NCBI GenBank assembly: GCA_027032855.1
Contig: JALVLX010000074.1
Location: 1-14,484, forward strand
DNA from: Flavobacteriales bacterium
GTDB taxonomy: Bacteria; Bacteroidota; Bacteroidia; Flavobacteriales; Flavobacteriaceae
Direction: 5' to 3'
Length of the DNA: 14,484 nucleotides
The notes under the pieces were generated by a model. That model saw nothing but the letters and a program-made list of their open reading frames with translations. It was not told the origin of the DNA and did no database searches. The position numbers were made by a program, and so were the translations under genes. Below, one piece after another: positions 1-6,680 of this stretch. Numbering within the stretch: the stretch's first letter is position 1; each line of letters starts with the position of its first letter.

Positions 1-485
1 GTTTTGGCTTTAGGTACGACAATCCACAATAAGAGATAAATCAAAATAAATGTGCCGTGTGTGGCAAACAATAATACTATAAAAATCAATCGCATTAAGG
101 TAATATCAAATCCGATATAGTGACCAAGACCTGCGGCAATTCCAGCTATCATAGAACTATCCATGTCGCGGAACAAAGCTTTCTTTGACCGATTTGAATT
201 TTGTCCCGTTTCCGGTTGAATATCTTCTTCAAAATCTTCAGGTTGTCCTAAAACAGCAATAACCTCATCAATGTTTTTTTCGTTGATGACTTGTTGCGGA
301 TTTTGTTGTTTTTGCATGAGCAGTTCAGCAATACGCGCTTCAATTTCGTGCATCACCTCATCTACGTCTTCGGTTTGTTGTATGGAACGACGTACAGCCT
401 TTAAATACTTCTTTAATTTATAGTAAGCAGTTTCATCCAGATGAAACAGGATGCCGGCTAAACTGATATCTACGGTTTTATTCAT
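1..485 (-). CDS. PspC-domain membrane protein (partial, C-terminus off the window)
   Basis: About 161 codons are visible and the frame is still open at the left edge, so the C-terminus is missing. Residues 1-100 are soluble and charged, with a helical stretch at about 40-90 rich in Glu, Gln and Ile. Residues 101-158 match a PspC domain: KKALFRDMDSSMIAGIAAGLG, then a hydrophobic segment ending LLLWIVVP. PspC domains are known from the phage-shock response, where they sit in the inner membrane. In Bacteroidota they often follow a PadR regulator, as here. The ATG overlaps the TGA of the upstream padR-like gene (ATGA), which implies translational coupling. The role is inferred as envelope-stress related, under control of its PadR partner. 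The family call is firm; the physiological role is not. Confidence 0.88.
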   Translation of the reverse strand, partial: MNKTVDISLAGILFHLDETAYYKLKKYLKAVRRSIQQTEDVDEVMHEIEARIAELLMQKQQNPQQVINEKNIDEVIAVLGQPEDFEEDIQPETGQNSNRSKKALFRDMDSSMIAGIAAGLGHYIGFDITLMRLIFIVLLFATHGTFILIYLLLWIVVPKAK

Positions 486-832
486 TTTTCAGATTTTTTG
501 GTGTTATTTTGGTTGATATGATTAACGGCATTGACCAATTCTTCCCAAGATTGGTGCATTAAATTGAGAAAATCACGTCCTTTGTCAGTCAAGTAATAGT
601 ACTTTCGTGGTGGACCGGCTGTCGATTCTTCCCATCGGTAAGTCAGGTAACCGGCATTTTTGAGCCGCGTCAACAAAGGGTAAACCGTTCCTTCCACAAC
701 AATCATTTTAGCATCTTTCAATTCTTGCAATATCCCGGAAGTATAAGCGGCTTCTTGCTGACTTAGAATGTTTAGAATACAATATTCCAAAACACCTTTG
801 CGCATTTGTGATTTGATGTTTTCTATCTTCAT
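482..832 (-). CDS. PadR-family transcriptional regulator
   Basis: This is a 116-residue winged-helix repressor of the small PadR type. Typical features are the N-terminal MRKGVLEYCILNILS helix (about residues 10-24), the recognition region VVEGTVYPLLTRLKNAGYL (45-63) and the wing AGPPRKYYYLTDKGR (72-86). The family binds operator DNA as a dimer and usually represses its own operon until a ligand or stress relieves it. The gene lies 6 bp after the DUF4870 gene and overlaps the start of the PspC gene by ATGA, so the three are probably cotranscribed. I infer that it autoregulates this operon. The ligand cannot be seen from sequence. Confidence 0.93.
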   Translation of the reverse strand: MKIENIKSQMRKGVLEYCILNILSQQEAAYTSGILQELKDAKMIVVEGTVYPLLTRLKNAGYLTYRWEESTAGPPRKYYYLTDKGRDFLNLMHQSWEELVNAVNHINQNNTKKSEK

Positions 833-838
833 TTTAAA

Positions 839-1291
839 TTATTTTATAAACCTGATTGTTAACGGATAACGAAATGTTTCGCCATTACCGGCTTTGACAG
901 TAGCAACTAAAATCATGATGATACGAAACAAGGATAATGTGCCTATCCCAAATAATAGTATCCATAAGCCGGGCAATGACAAAATAACGCTTACAGGATC
1001 CGGGTTATCACTTGCCAAAGCTGATAATACAGGCGATAAGAAAAGTAACAATCCTAAAATGACTATAAAAAATTGATATAAAAACATGCTCAGGTTAAAA
1101 TTTAAAGCTTCCTTACCGTTTTCATCGGCAAATTGACTGCGGTCACGCCAAATGAGCCACGTAATTAATGGTCCTAATATGCTACCAAAGGGTACGCCTA
1201 TGAGTGTTGATAGTGCGCTGATATGTATGATGCCTGCATGTGAAGTTTCTTCAGGTGTAGGGTTTTGAGATATTGGTGATAGTGTTTCCAT
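839..1291 (-). CDS. DUF4870-family small membrane protein
   Basis: This is a 150-residue predicted membrane protein. The start at 1291 (METLSPIS) is chosen over an in-frame codon at 1360, because 1350-1357 holds a good promoter box, so the longer form would start inside the promoter. Residues 24-48 form a first hydrophobic segment (ISALSTLIGVPFGSILGPLI). They are followed by the family-typical stretch WRDRSQFADENGKEALNFNLS (about 48-68) and two more hydrophobic segments near 70-93 and 103-132. This pattern matches DUF4870 (Tic20-like), whose biochemical function is unknown. It heads the operon with PadR and PspC, so a role in envelope homeostasis is plausible but inferred. Confidence 0.88.
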   Translation of the reverse strand: METLSPISQNPTPEETSHAGIIHISALSTLIGVPFGSILGPLITWLIWRDRSQFADENGKEALNFNLSMFLYQFFIVILGLLLFLSPVLSALASDNPDPVSVILSLPGLWILLFGIGTLSLFRIIMILVATVKAGNGETFRYPLTIRFIK

Positions 1292-1590
1292 ATTACTTTT
1301 TTTGTTTTTATATGTTAATAACGAATAATCTATAACTTTGTTACACCAACAAATATACAATAAATAGTATTATGTTATACAAAGTACTGTGTTTTTTTTA
1401 GAAATTTTAAAAAAACTAAATAAATTCAGTAGTGGAAGTGGTGTTGAAAACTAAATAATCTATAGAAAATTTATCAGAAAAGATGTTTTTTGATACTAAC
1501 ATATTTTCTATTTCGGAAATATTTTACTAAAAATAGCGTCAAAACGGATAAAAAAAGTTACTTTTACAATACCATAAATCAAAGTGAAAA
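1292..1590. other. Divergent intergenic region (DUF4870 operon / DUF4442 gene)
   Basis: This is 299 bp of AT-rich non-coding DNA between divergent genes. The minus-strand half holds the promoter at 1350-1383. On the plus side the closest match to the Bacteroidota -7 box is TACTTTTA near 1559, one base off the consensus and without a clear -33 box. No ORF with family features, no RNA gene and no long inverted repeat is visible. Confidence 0.6.
1350..1383 (-). promoter_or_regulatory. Bacteroidota-type promoter of the DUF4870-PadR-PspC operon
   Basis: On the minus strand a perfect TAnnTTTG box (TATATTTG, 1350-1357) is preceded by TTTG (1380-1383) with a 22-bp spacer. Flavobacterial promoters are known to use TTG, about 17-23 bp, then TAnnTTTG. 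This predicts transcription from about 1343 and a leader of about 50 nt. A PadR operator would be expected to overlap it, but I see no clear palindrome. Confidence 0.65.
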
Positions 1591-2046
1591 ATGAAATTTA
1601 TGCCCAAACATATCAATCGTTTTTTATTGTTTCAATTGCCTAGCGCTTGGATAAGCGGTGTCCGGCTCAAAAGTATTTCTGATAACGAAGCTGTTGTGAC
1701 GGCAAAGTACAGGTGGATTAATCAAAATCCGTTTAATTCCATGTATTTTGGTGTGTTGGCAATGGGGGCGGAAGTGTCATCGGGCATATTGGTGATGAAA
1801 AAGGTACAAGATAGTGGCCGGAATATTTCATTATTGGTTACCGGTACCCAAGCATCTTTTACCAAAAAAGCCAGAGGGCGTATCCGTTTTATTTGTGATG
1901 AAGGCGAACTGATACATGATAAGGTTGCGCAAGCCATTCAAACAGGTGAAGGAGTGGTGTTTGAATTGACATCCAAAGCTTATGATGAAGCAGATGATTT
2001 GGTTTGTACTTTCGTTTTTCAATGGAGTATCAAGGTCAAAACATGA
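1591..2046 (+). CDS. DUF4442 domain protein (hotdog-fold, thioesterase-like)
   Basis: This is a 151-residue single-domain protein. The segment NPFNSMYFGVLAMGAEVSSG (46-65) is the recognisable core of the DUF4442 family. It resembles the catalytic loop and long central helix of PaaI-type hotdog thioesterases, and the rest alternates short strands as expected for that fold. The family is therefore suspected of acting on acyl-CoA or acyl-ACP thioesters, but the catalytic residues are not established and I cannot name a substrate. No signal peptide or membrane segment is seen, so it is probably cytoplasmic. The following gene has its own promoter, so this one may be monocistronic. Confidence 0.82.
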   Translation: MKFMPKHINRFLLFQLPSAWISGVRLKSISDNEAVVTAKYRWINQNPFNSMYFGVLAMGAEVSSGILVMKKVQDSGRNISLLVTGTQASFTKKARGRIRFICDEGELIHDKVAQAIQTGEGVVFELTSKAYDEADDLVCTFVFQWSIKVKT

Positions 2047-2070
2047 AGAAATCAGTGTGGCAAATAAAAG

Positions 2071-2101
2071 TTAGGCACTTACAAATAATATTATATCTTT
2101 G
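2071..2101 (+). promoter_or_regulatory. Putative promoter of the NifX-like gene
   Basis: TATCTTTG at 2094-2101 matches the Bacteroidota -7 consensus TAnnTTTG and lies 26 bp before the ATG. The -33 region is weak: TTAG at 2071-2074 sits about 20 bp upstream instead of TTG. Placement just after the preceding stop codon supports a separate transcript. Confidence 0.5.
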
Positions 2102-2127
2102 GCGAAAATTATTAATATTATCATACA

Positions 2128-2559
2128 ATGAAAGCAAAAGTAGCAGTTACAACCAACAAAAACGGGGACAAAATAGCAGAACATGCCGGACATGTTGTGT
2201 ATTTTAAAATATATGAAATAGATCAAACCGAAGGTTTGACCGGTTCAAAAGTGATCAAAGTTGACAAAGAACACACGCTACACAATTTATTGCACAATCC
2301 TAATACCAATCCTGAAGAACACGAAGTTTTGACCAGCCAAATTTTATTGACGGGCGGTATTGGTATGGGTGGCATCAACAAGTTGGCGCATCTAGGTGTC
2401 AGAGCCTATATTGTTGAAGAAAAAAATCCGGATGAAGCAGTTGAAAAATTGATTGCCGGTACTTTGAGAGCCGTTGATCCGAGAACAATTGACCATTCGC
2501 ATCACCATAACCATGATCACGATCACGGTGACCATGATTGTGACGGACATCATCATTAA
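2128..2559 (+). CDS. NifX/NifB-type dinitrogenase cofactor-domain protein with His-rich tail
   Basis: This is a 143-residue protein. Residues 1-115 form a dinitrogenase iron-molybdenum cofactor biosynthesis domain. It starts KVAVTTNKNGDKIAEHAGHV (4-23), has the conserved glycine-rich LLTGGIGMGGINKLAHLGV (73-91) and ends with a helix rich in Glu and Ala. In nitrogen fixers such domains carry FeMo-cofactor precursors. Stand-alone versions are common in non-fixing bacteria and their role is not settled. Residues 122-143 are a low-complexity tail with 11 His, several Asp and one Cys (C138), a likely site for Ni, Zn, Co or Fe. No nitrogenase genes are in view, so a metal- or Fe-S-cluster-handling role is inferred, not nitrogen fixation. 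Confidence 0.88.
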   Translation: MKAKVAVTTNKNGDKIAEHAGHVVYFKIYEIDQTEGLTGSKVIKVDKEHTLHNLLHNPNTNPEEHEVLTSQILLTGGIGMGGINKLAHLGVRAYIVEEKNPDEAVEKLIAGTLRAVDPRTIDHSHHHNHDHDHGDHDCDGHHH

Positions 2560-2645
2560 GAATTGCATTTGGTGCCGGACGAAATTAATTTTAAATCCTA
2601 CTCACAGTGGGACGGGGTTCACTTTGTTTCATTCTCCATTTTCAA

Positions 2646-3665
2646 TTAAAAAAGTAGTAATTCCGCACCGGAACCGCCGGTCTGTGGCAAGATAATTTTG
2701 CCATTATCCAAAACAGCACCTTTGGCAATGTCTTTTTTGAGTAAAATGGCACCATCTAAGTCAGCGTAGTCACAAAGAGGTAACAATTGCGCTGCAGCTG
2801 ATATACCAACAGCCGATTCTGTCATGCAACCTATCATGGTTTTGATACCCAGTTTTCGTGCTTCGGTCAACATACGTCTGGCAGGAGTGATGCCTCCTGC
2901 TTTGACCAGTTTGACATTGACGCCGTCAAAACTTTCGGCACATTTTTTAATATCCGTTTCTGTTCGTACAGATTCGTCTGCAATGACCGGTAAGACAGAA
3001 TCTGCTTTTACTTTGCGCATCTCATCATATTGGTCGTAGGGCAGGGGTTGCTCTATAAATTCGACGCCTAATTCTTTTAAGATCTTAGAATTTTCAATAG
3101 TTTGTTCGGCTGTCCACGCTGTATTGGCATCTATTCTAAAAGGCTTGTCAGATATGTCGCGTAAGGCTTTTACTATTTCTATATCGTGGTCGGTGCCAAG
3201 TTTTATTTTGTAAAAAGGCCAAGGTTTTTCCAACATTTTTTTCTTCATGACGTCAATGTCGTCAATGGCAATAGTGTAAGTTGATAGAGGTAATTTGTCA
3301 ATATCGTAATCCCATATTTGCCATAAAGGTTTGCCCAAGAGTTTGCCGTACAAATCGTTTGCAGCCTCGTCAATGGCAGCAAGCAAAAAACGAAAGTTTT
3401 TAAGTCGTGGAAATAAAAACCGGTCAAAAAAATCATCAGGTGTAGTAAAAGGATAAGCTTCTATTTCGTGTTTGATGGCTTCCAATCCGGCTTGCAGATT
3501 TTCAGGGGTAACACCGTAATACCGGTTTTGGGTAGCTTCACCATAGCCGGTATGTCCGTCTTGTGATAAGGCTACAATAAAAGTAGGTTGTACCGTATGT
3601 ACCGAACGGGAAATACCGAATGGATGTGCCATTTCGAGATTATAGTGATAAAAAGAAACTTTCAT
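2646..3665 (-). CDS. Dipeptide epimerase (L-Ala-D/L-Glu epimerase type)
   Basis: This is a 339-residue enolase-superfamily enzyme. The start at 3665 (MKVSFYHYNLEMAHPF) is preferred over an in-frame upstream codon because it matches the family N-terminus. Catalytic features are visible: the KxK pair at K153/K155, metal ligands D179 (RIDAN), E205 (EQPLP) and D230 (ADES), and the opposite-face lysine in NVKLVKAGG (K252 most likely). The DxD motif D302/D304 is known to hold the dipeptide alpha-amino group in L-Ala-D/L-Glu epimerases. The reaction is epimerisation of a dipeptide such as L-Ala-D-Glu, which suggests murein-peptide recycling. It is the last gene of the lepB-wbqC run, 11 bp after the WbqC gene. 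The exact dipeptide preference cannot be read from sequence. Confidence 0.9.
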   Translation of the reverse strand: MKVSFYHYNLEMAHPFGISRSVHTVQPTFIVALSQDGHTGYGEATQNRYYGVTPENLQAGLEAIKHEIEAYPFTTPDDFFDRFLFPRLKNFRFLLAAIDEAANDLYGKLLGKPLWQIWDYDIDKLPLSTYTIAIDDIDVMKKKMLEKPWPFYKIKLGTDHDIEIVKALRDISDKPFRIDANTAWTAEQTIENSKILKELGVEFIEQPLPYDQYDEMRKVKADSVLPVIADESVRTETDIKKCAESFDGVNVKLVKAGGITPARRMLTEARKLGIKTMIGCMTESAVGISAAAQLLPLCDYADLDGAILLKKDIAKGAVLDNGKIILPQTGGSGAELLLF

Positions 3666-3676
3666 TTTTTCAATGT

Positions 3677-4330
3677 TTAAGTTGCAGGTTTGAGTTCCGA
3701 TTGCCACAATGTTTGGATTTTTTCCAAATAGCTTACGGCGTTTGGCCCTTCCATAAAGAGTAAATCCAAGATACTCAAATTAGGCATAAAATCATGGCGG
3801 TCAAGAAACATTTGGGTGTATTGTGGAAATGTATTGATAATTGCCGGTTCTTTTTTGGCATTTTTTAAGAATCTAAAATCGGTTGTATTGTCGTAGTTTT
3901 TTTGGTAATTGTCGGTCAGTTCGAACGGCATTTTCAATTCCAATAAATCATTGACAACTTGAATACTTTCCAAATTTAAGTCAATCAAAAACTTGTATTT
4001 TTTTTCAAACAAAGGCATTAAATCGTCTTCAAAAAATTCAAAATACGGTGACGTGCGGTAAGCGGTTTCCAAACTACGCCAATGTAGTTTCTGCCAATCA
4101 AAATCATTGGAAATTTGTACATCTTTGTACAGTTGCTTGCCGTCAGAATGTGTGTGTTTCACTTGTACAGAAAGCATTTGTTTGGCATTAGCACTTTGGA
4201 TATACATCCGGTTGCGATAGGTTTGTTTTTCGTAAAAATCAGATACTTCAAACAAAATCTTATCGCCTGATGTCATCAAGCTGTAGGATAAAATGCTAGG
4301 AAAATATGCCGGATGAATCAGTTGTCTCAT
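3677..4330 (-). CDS. WbqC-family protein
   Basis: This is a 217-residue protein of the WbqC family. Marks are the N-terminal HPAYFPSI (6-13), a central segment with many aromatic residues (YRTSPYFEFFEDDL, near 90-104) and the C-terminal NLSILDLLFMEGPNAVSYL, which is highly typical. WbqC was named from an O-antigen cluster, and related proteins are discussed as acting in sugar or glycan biosynthesis, but the reaction is not established. No signal peptide or membrane span is seen. Its ATG overlaps the lepB stop (ATGA), so translation is probably coupled to signal peptidase. The same lepB-wbqC pairing is common in Flavobacteriia, so position supports the call. Confidence 0.88.
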   Translation of the reverse strand: MRQLIHPAYFPSILSYSLMTSGDKILFEVSDFYEKQTYRNRMYIQSANAKQMLSVQVKHTHSDGKQLYKDVQISNDFDWQKLHWRSLETAYRTSPYFEFFEDDLMPLFEKKYKFLIDLNLESIQVVNDLLELKMPFELTDNYQKNYDNTTDFRFLKNAKKEPAIINTFPQYTQMFLDRHDFMPNLSILDLLFMEGPNAVSYLEKIQTLWQSELKPAT

Positions 4331-5892
4331 TCTTTATCTTTTTTCTTGTTAAGAATTATTTTACCGACATAGTACAAAGCTATCAAAGCAATAAAAGGCC
4401 ACAAATATGACACGCGCTTACCTGAACCGCTAACTGTGGTAAAGACACGATTCCAACGGATTTTGTCTAAGAATTTTTTGTTCGGATCATTGTCAATACT
4501 CATAAAGATAAAGACAGGTTTGCCAACTACGTGATCAAAGGGAACATAGCCCCAAAAACGCGAATCTTCAGACTCGCTACGGTTATCACCCATCATCCAA
4601 TAGTAATCTTGTTTAACGGTATATTCTTTGGTCAATTTGTCATCGATATATACATCGTTACCTTTAAGCTCTACTTTGTGTTTGTCTATTTTGTGTTCAG
4701 CATCGTGACCGTCATACCGGGCAATAATCCATTTGTAAAAAGGATAGGTTTCTTTATTTAATTGAAGTACATCACCTTTTTTAGGAATGTAAATCGGGCC
4801 AAAATTATTGATATCCCAATCTTTGTGTCCCCCAAACATTTCACCTTTACCAATATTGTAAAGTTTGATGTTCTCAACGTTTGACATTTTTTTAACAACA
4901 TTGAGTTTCTCATCAGTCAGGTTCATGATGTATTCACCTTTTTTACTGCCACGTCCGATTTCTTTGATATTATAATTTCTGACCAAACGCATCAAAGTTT
5001 GACGGGTAAAATCCATACTGTCTTTGGTCTTGACAACATATAAGTGTTGCAGATTGACACGGTCGGGATATTTTACTTTTTGACCATTAATATATAAAAC
5101 GCCATTTTTGATTTGAAGCGAATCACCTGCAATTCCGACGCAACGTTTCACGTAATGCGATTTTTTGTCAATGGGTTTGTATTGTGCAATATCTTTTTGG
5201 AAAAAGTATTTAACGGTATCAGCCGGCCAGTTAAACACAACTATATCGTTGTTTTTAACTTTTTGAAATCCGGGTAAACGCATGTAGGGCAGTTGTGGCC
5301 ACTTGAGGTATGAACGGGATTTTACTATTGGCATGGTGTCGTGAACCATCGGTAAAGCTACGGTAGTCATAGGCGGACGTGCACCGTAGTGATATTTGCT
5401 AACGAACAGATAATCGCCTATTAATAAGGATTTTTCTAAGGACGCCGTAGGAATGGTATATGGTTGGATAAAATATGTATGGACAATGGTAGCGGCAATA
5501 ACGGCAAAAACTACAGAACCGATAATAGTTTCTTTTTCTTCTTTATGTTCCGGATCATAAGTAAGTTTGCCAACTTCCGTAAAATTGACAAAAGCAACAT
5601 ATAACCCCAAACTTAAAACTGCCAGCCAAATATCTTTAGGTTCATTTTTGCCGAAAACTTTTAGCAGTTGTACCCACAAAACAGGAAGCATCAGCAAGTT
5701 AACTATGGGGATATAGACAAAAATCAGCCACCATTTAGGCCGGTTGATAATAGCCATTAATTCATAAATATTCAAAAAAGGAACAAAAGCTTTCCAAGCC
5801 TCTTTGCCGGCTTTTTGGTAGAACTTAAAGGTTGCTAACCCATGAAGGATATTCAGTGCTATAAAAAAAATGAGCCATTGTGTTAGTGTCAT
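4327..5892 (-). CDS. lepB: Signal peptidase I (large Bacteroidota form with N-terminal membrane domain)
   Basis: This 521-residue membrane serine protease cleaves signal peptides from exported proteins. Residues 1-110 form a multi-span membrane region with the stretch MAIINRPKWWLIFVYIPIVN (46-65), resembling DUF5684. A further span at about 122-142 precedes the catalytic domain. The nucleophile is S151 in IPTASLEKSLLIGD, where the usual Ser-Met is Ser-Leu. The general base is K249 in HYVKRCVG. The C-terminal signature GDNRSESEDSRFWG is at 435-448, followed by a last span near 495-513. About 180 residues separate the lysine box from that signature, so the periplasmic domain is enlarged, as is usual in this phylum. 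All catalytic residues are intact and I expect an active enzyme. Confidence 0.95.
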   Translation of the reverse strand: MTLTQWLIFFIALNILHGLATFKFYQKAGKEAWKAFVPFLNIYELMAIINRPKWWLIFVYIPIVNLLMLPVLWVQLLKVFGKNEPKDIWLAVLSLGLYVAFVNFTEVGKLTYDPEHKEEKETIIGSVVFAVIAATIVHTYFIQPYTIPTASLEKSLLIGDYLFVSKYHYGARPPMTTVALPMVHDTMPIVKSRSYLKWPQLPYMRLPGFQKVKNNDIVVFNWPADTVKYFFQKDIAQYKPIDKKSHYVKRCVGIAGDSLQIKNGVLYINGQKVKYPDRVNLQHLYVVKTKDSMDFTRQTLMRLVRNYNIKEIGRGSKKGEYIMNLTDEKLNVVKKMSNVENIKLYNIGKGEMFGGHKDWDINNFGPIYIPKKGDVLQLNKETYPFYKWIIARYDGHDAEHKIDKHKVELKGNDVYIDDKLTKEYTVKQDYYWMMGDNRSESEDSRFWGYVPFDHVVGKPVFIFMSIDNDPNKKFLDKIRWNRVFTTVSGSGKRVSYLWPFIALIALYYVGKIILNKKKDKE

Positions 5893-5901
5893 AATATTTT
5901 A

Positions 5902-5943
5902 GTTAAAAGTTGAATGTTAAAAGTTGAATGTTAAAAGTTAAAA
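5902..5943. repeat. Three tandem copies of a 14-bp unit
   Basis: The unit GTTAAAAGTTGAAT occurs twice exactly (5902-5915, 5916-5929) and once with two changes near its end (5930-5943). It lies 10 bp upstream of the lepB ATG, so it occupies the lepB leader. Confidence 0.85.
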
Positions 5944-5969
5944 GTTTGATATTATAGAATATTTTGAGC

Positions 5970-6028
5970 TTTGATGATTGTTTACTGCTTCATACTATAA
6001 TTCTGCTATTAATTTGAGGAATTGAGGA
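5970..6028. repeat. Dispersed ~59-bp intergenic repeat, copy upstream of lepB
   Basis: This 59-bp stretch aligns without gaps to 8547-8605 at about 85% identity (9 mismatches by eye) and to 8457-8515 at a lower level. Shared blocks are TTTGATGATTGTTTA at the start and CTATTAATTTGAGGAATTGA near the end. Confidence 0.75.
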
Positions 6029-6104
6029 TTTTTTATAACTTGTATTTTTTTCATCAACTCATCATTTCATCAATAATTACCCATTTTCAATTCTCAATTA
6101 CATG

Positions 6105-6680
6105 CTACTTAATACTAATAGTCAACTGCAATCCGAATACCGGTTTTTGAAATACGGGTAATTGAACCGGCTTAAAACTCAAATCATCATTTACATTCCA
6201 TTGTTTTAAATGTGCACTGACATTGGCATCAATAATATTAAGCGCATAAGCCAAGATTGTCAACAACATTGCTGTATCCCGTTGCCGACGATAATACTTT
6301 TGCGCATTAATCAAAACAGTTTCCGTGTATTGCGGAAATTCATCTTGCAAACCGTTTTTTCTGTCAAAATATGCTTGACGAAAACGTTTGTATTCGTTGT
6401 TGTTCATTAAATAAAAATAGCCCCCGGCACCAATACCGGCATATACCAAGGGAATTTTCCAATATTGTTTGTTATAAGCTTGCCCCAAACCGGGTAAAAC
6501 AGCCGAATAAAATGCTGCTTTTGCCGGTGCTAAAATGTTTATTCTATAGGGATTAGATATTGTATCGGTTTTAACGATTAAACTATCCTGATGTTTTGCA
6601 GGAGTAGTCGTTGCTTGCGCTTGCAAATTTGCTAAGCCGGCCGGACAGCTAAAGAATAATATGAAAAATAAGACTCTTAT
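6105..6680 (-). CDS. DUF5683 exported protein with a non-standard (ATA) or lost start codon
   Basis: The mature part is a clear DUF5683 protein: APAKAAFYSAVLPGLGQAYN, then KQYWKIPLVYAGIGAGGYFY, with a membrane-compatible segment. This family is specific to Bacteroidota and usually follows parB; its function is unknown. The only standard-type start is TTG at 6626, giving 173 residues and no signal peptide. Directly upstream and in frame, 6627-6680 encodes RVLFFILFFSCPAGLAN, a convincing signal peptide. The codon where ATG is expected reads ATA (6678-6680) and overlaps the parB TAA as ATAA. The next in-frame codon further upstream that matters is a stop at 6693-6695. I annotate from the ATA as the best evolutionary start (191 residues). 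Actual initiation could be at ATA or TTG, or a sequencing error may be present. Confidence 0.78.
   Translation of the reverse strand: MRVLFFILFFSCPAGLANLQAQATTTPAKHQDSLIVKTDTISNPYRINILAPAKAAFYSAVLPGLGQAYNKQYWKIPLVYAGIGAGGYFYLMNNNEYKRFRQAYFDRKNGLQDEFPQYTETVLINAQKYYRRQRDTAMLLTILAYALNIIDANVSAHLKQWNVNDDLSFKPVQLPVFQKPVFGLQLTISIK

Larger units (their letters stand above)
5893..6104. other. AT-rich gap between lepB and the DUF5683 gene, position often held by dapB
   Basis: This is 212 bp without an ORF. It contains the 14-bp tandem repeat (5902-5943), one copy of the ~59-bp dispersed repeat (5970-6028) and a pyrimidine-rich tail with CCATTTTCAATTCTCAATTA (6081-6100). The string CCATTTTCAATT also occurs near 2637. 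No clear TAnnTTTG promoter for lepB was found. In many flavobacteria dapB lies between these two genes; nothing of it remains here. Confidence 0.55.

Noticed and set aside
2128..2559. Evidence for nitrogen fixation from the NifX-like gene
   Set aside because: No other nif genes are present, and stand-alone domains of this family are common in non-fixing bacteria.
2583..2610. Short hairpin CCTAC-TCACA-GTGGG between convergent genes, as a terminator
   Set aside because: The stem is only 5 bp with one G-T pair and is not followed by a T run.
5144..5159. GTTTCACGT resembling half of a parS site
   Set aside because: Only about 11 of 16 bases match TGTTTCACGTGAAACA, the second half-site is missing, and it lies in lepB codons for the conserved catalytic lysine box. 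Chance is more likely.
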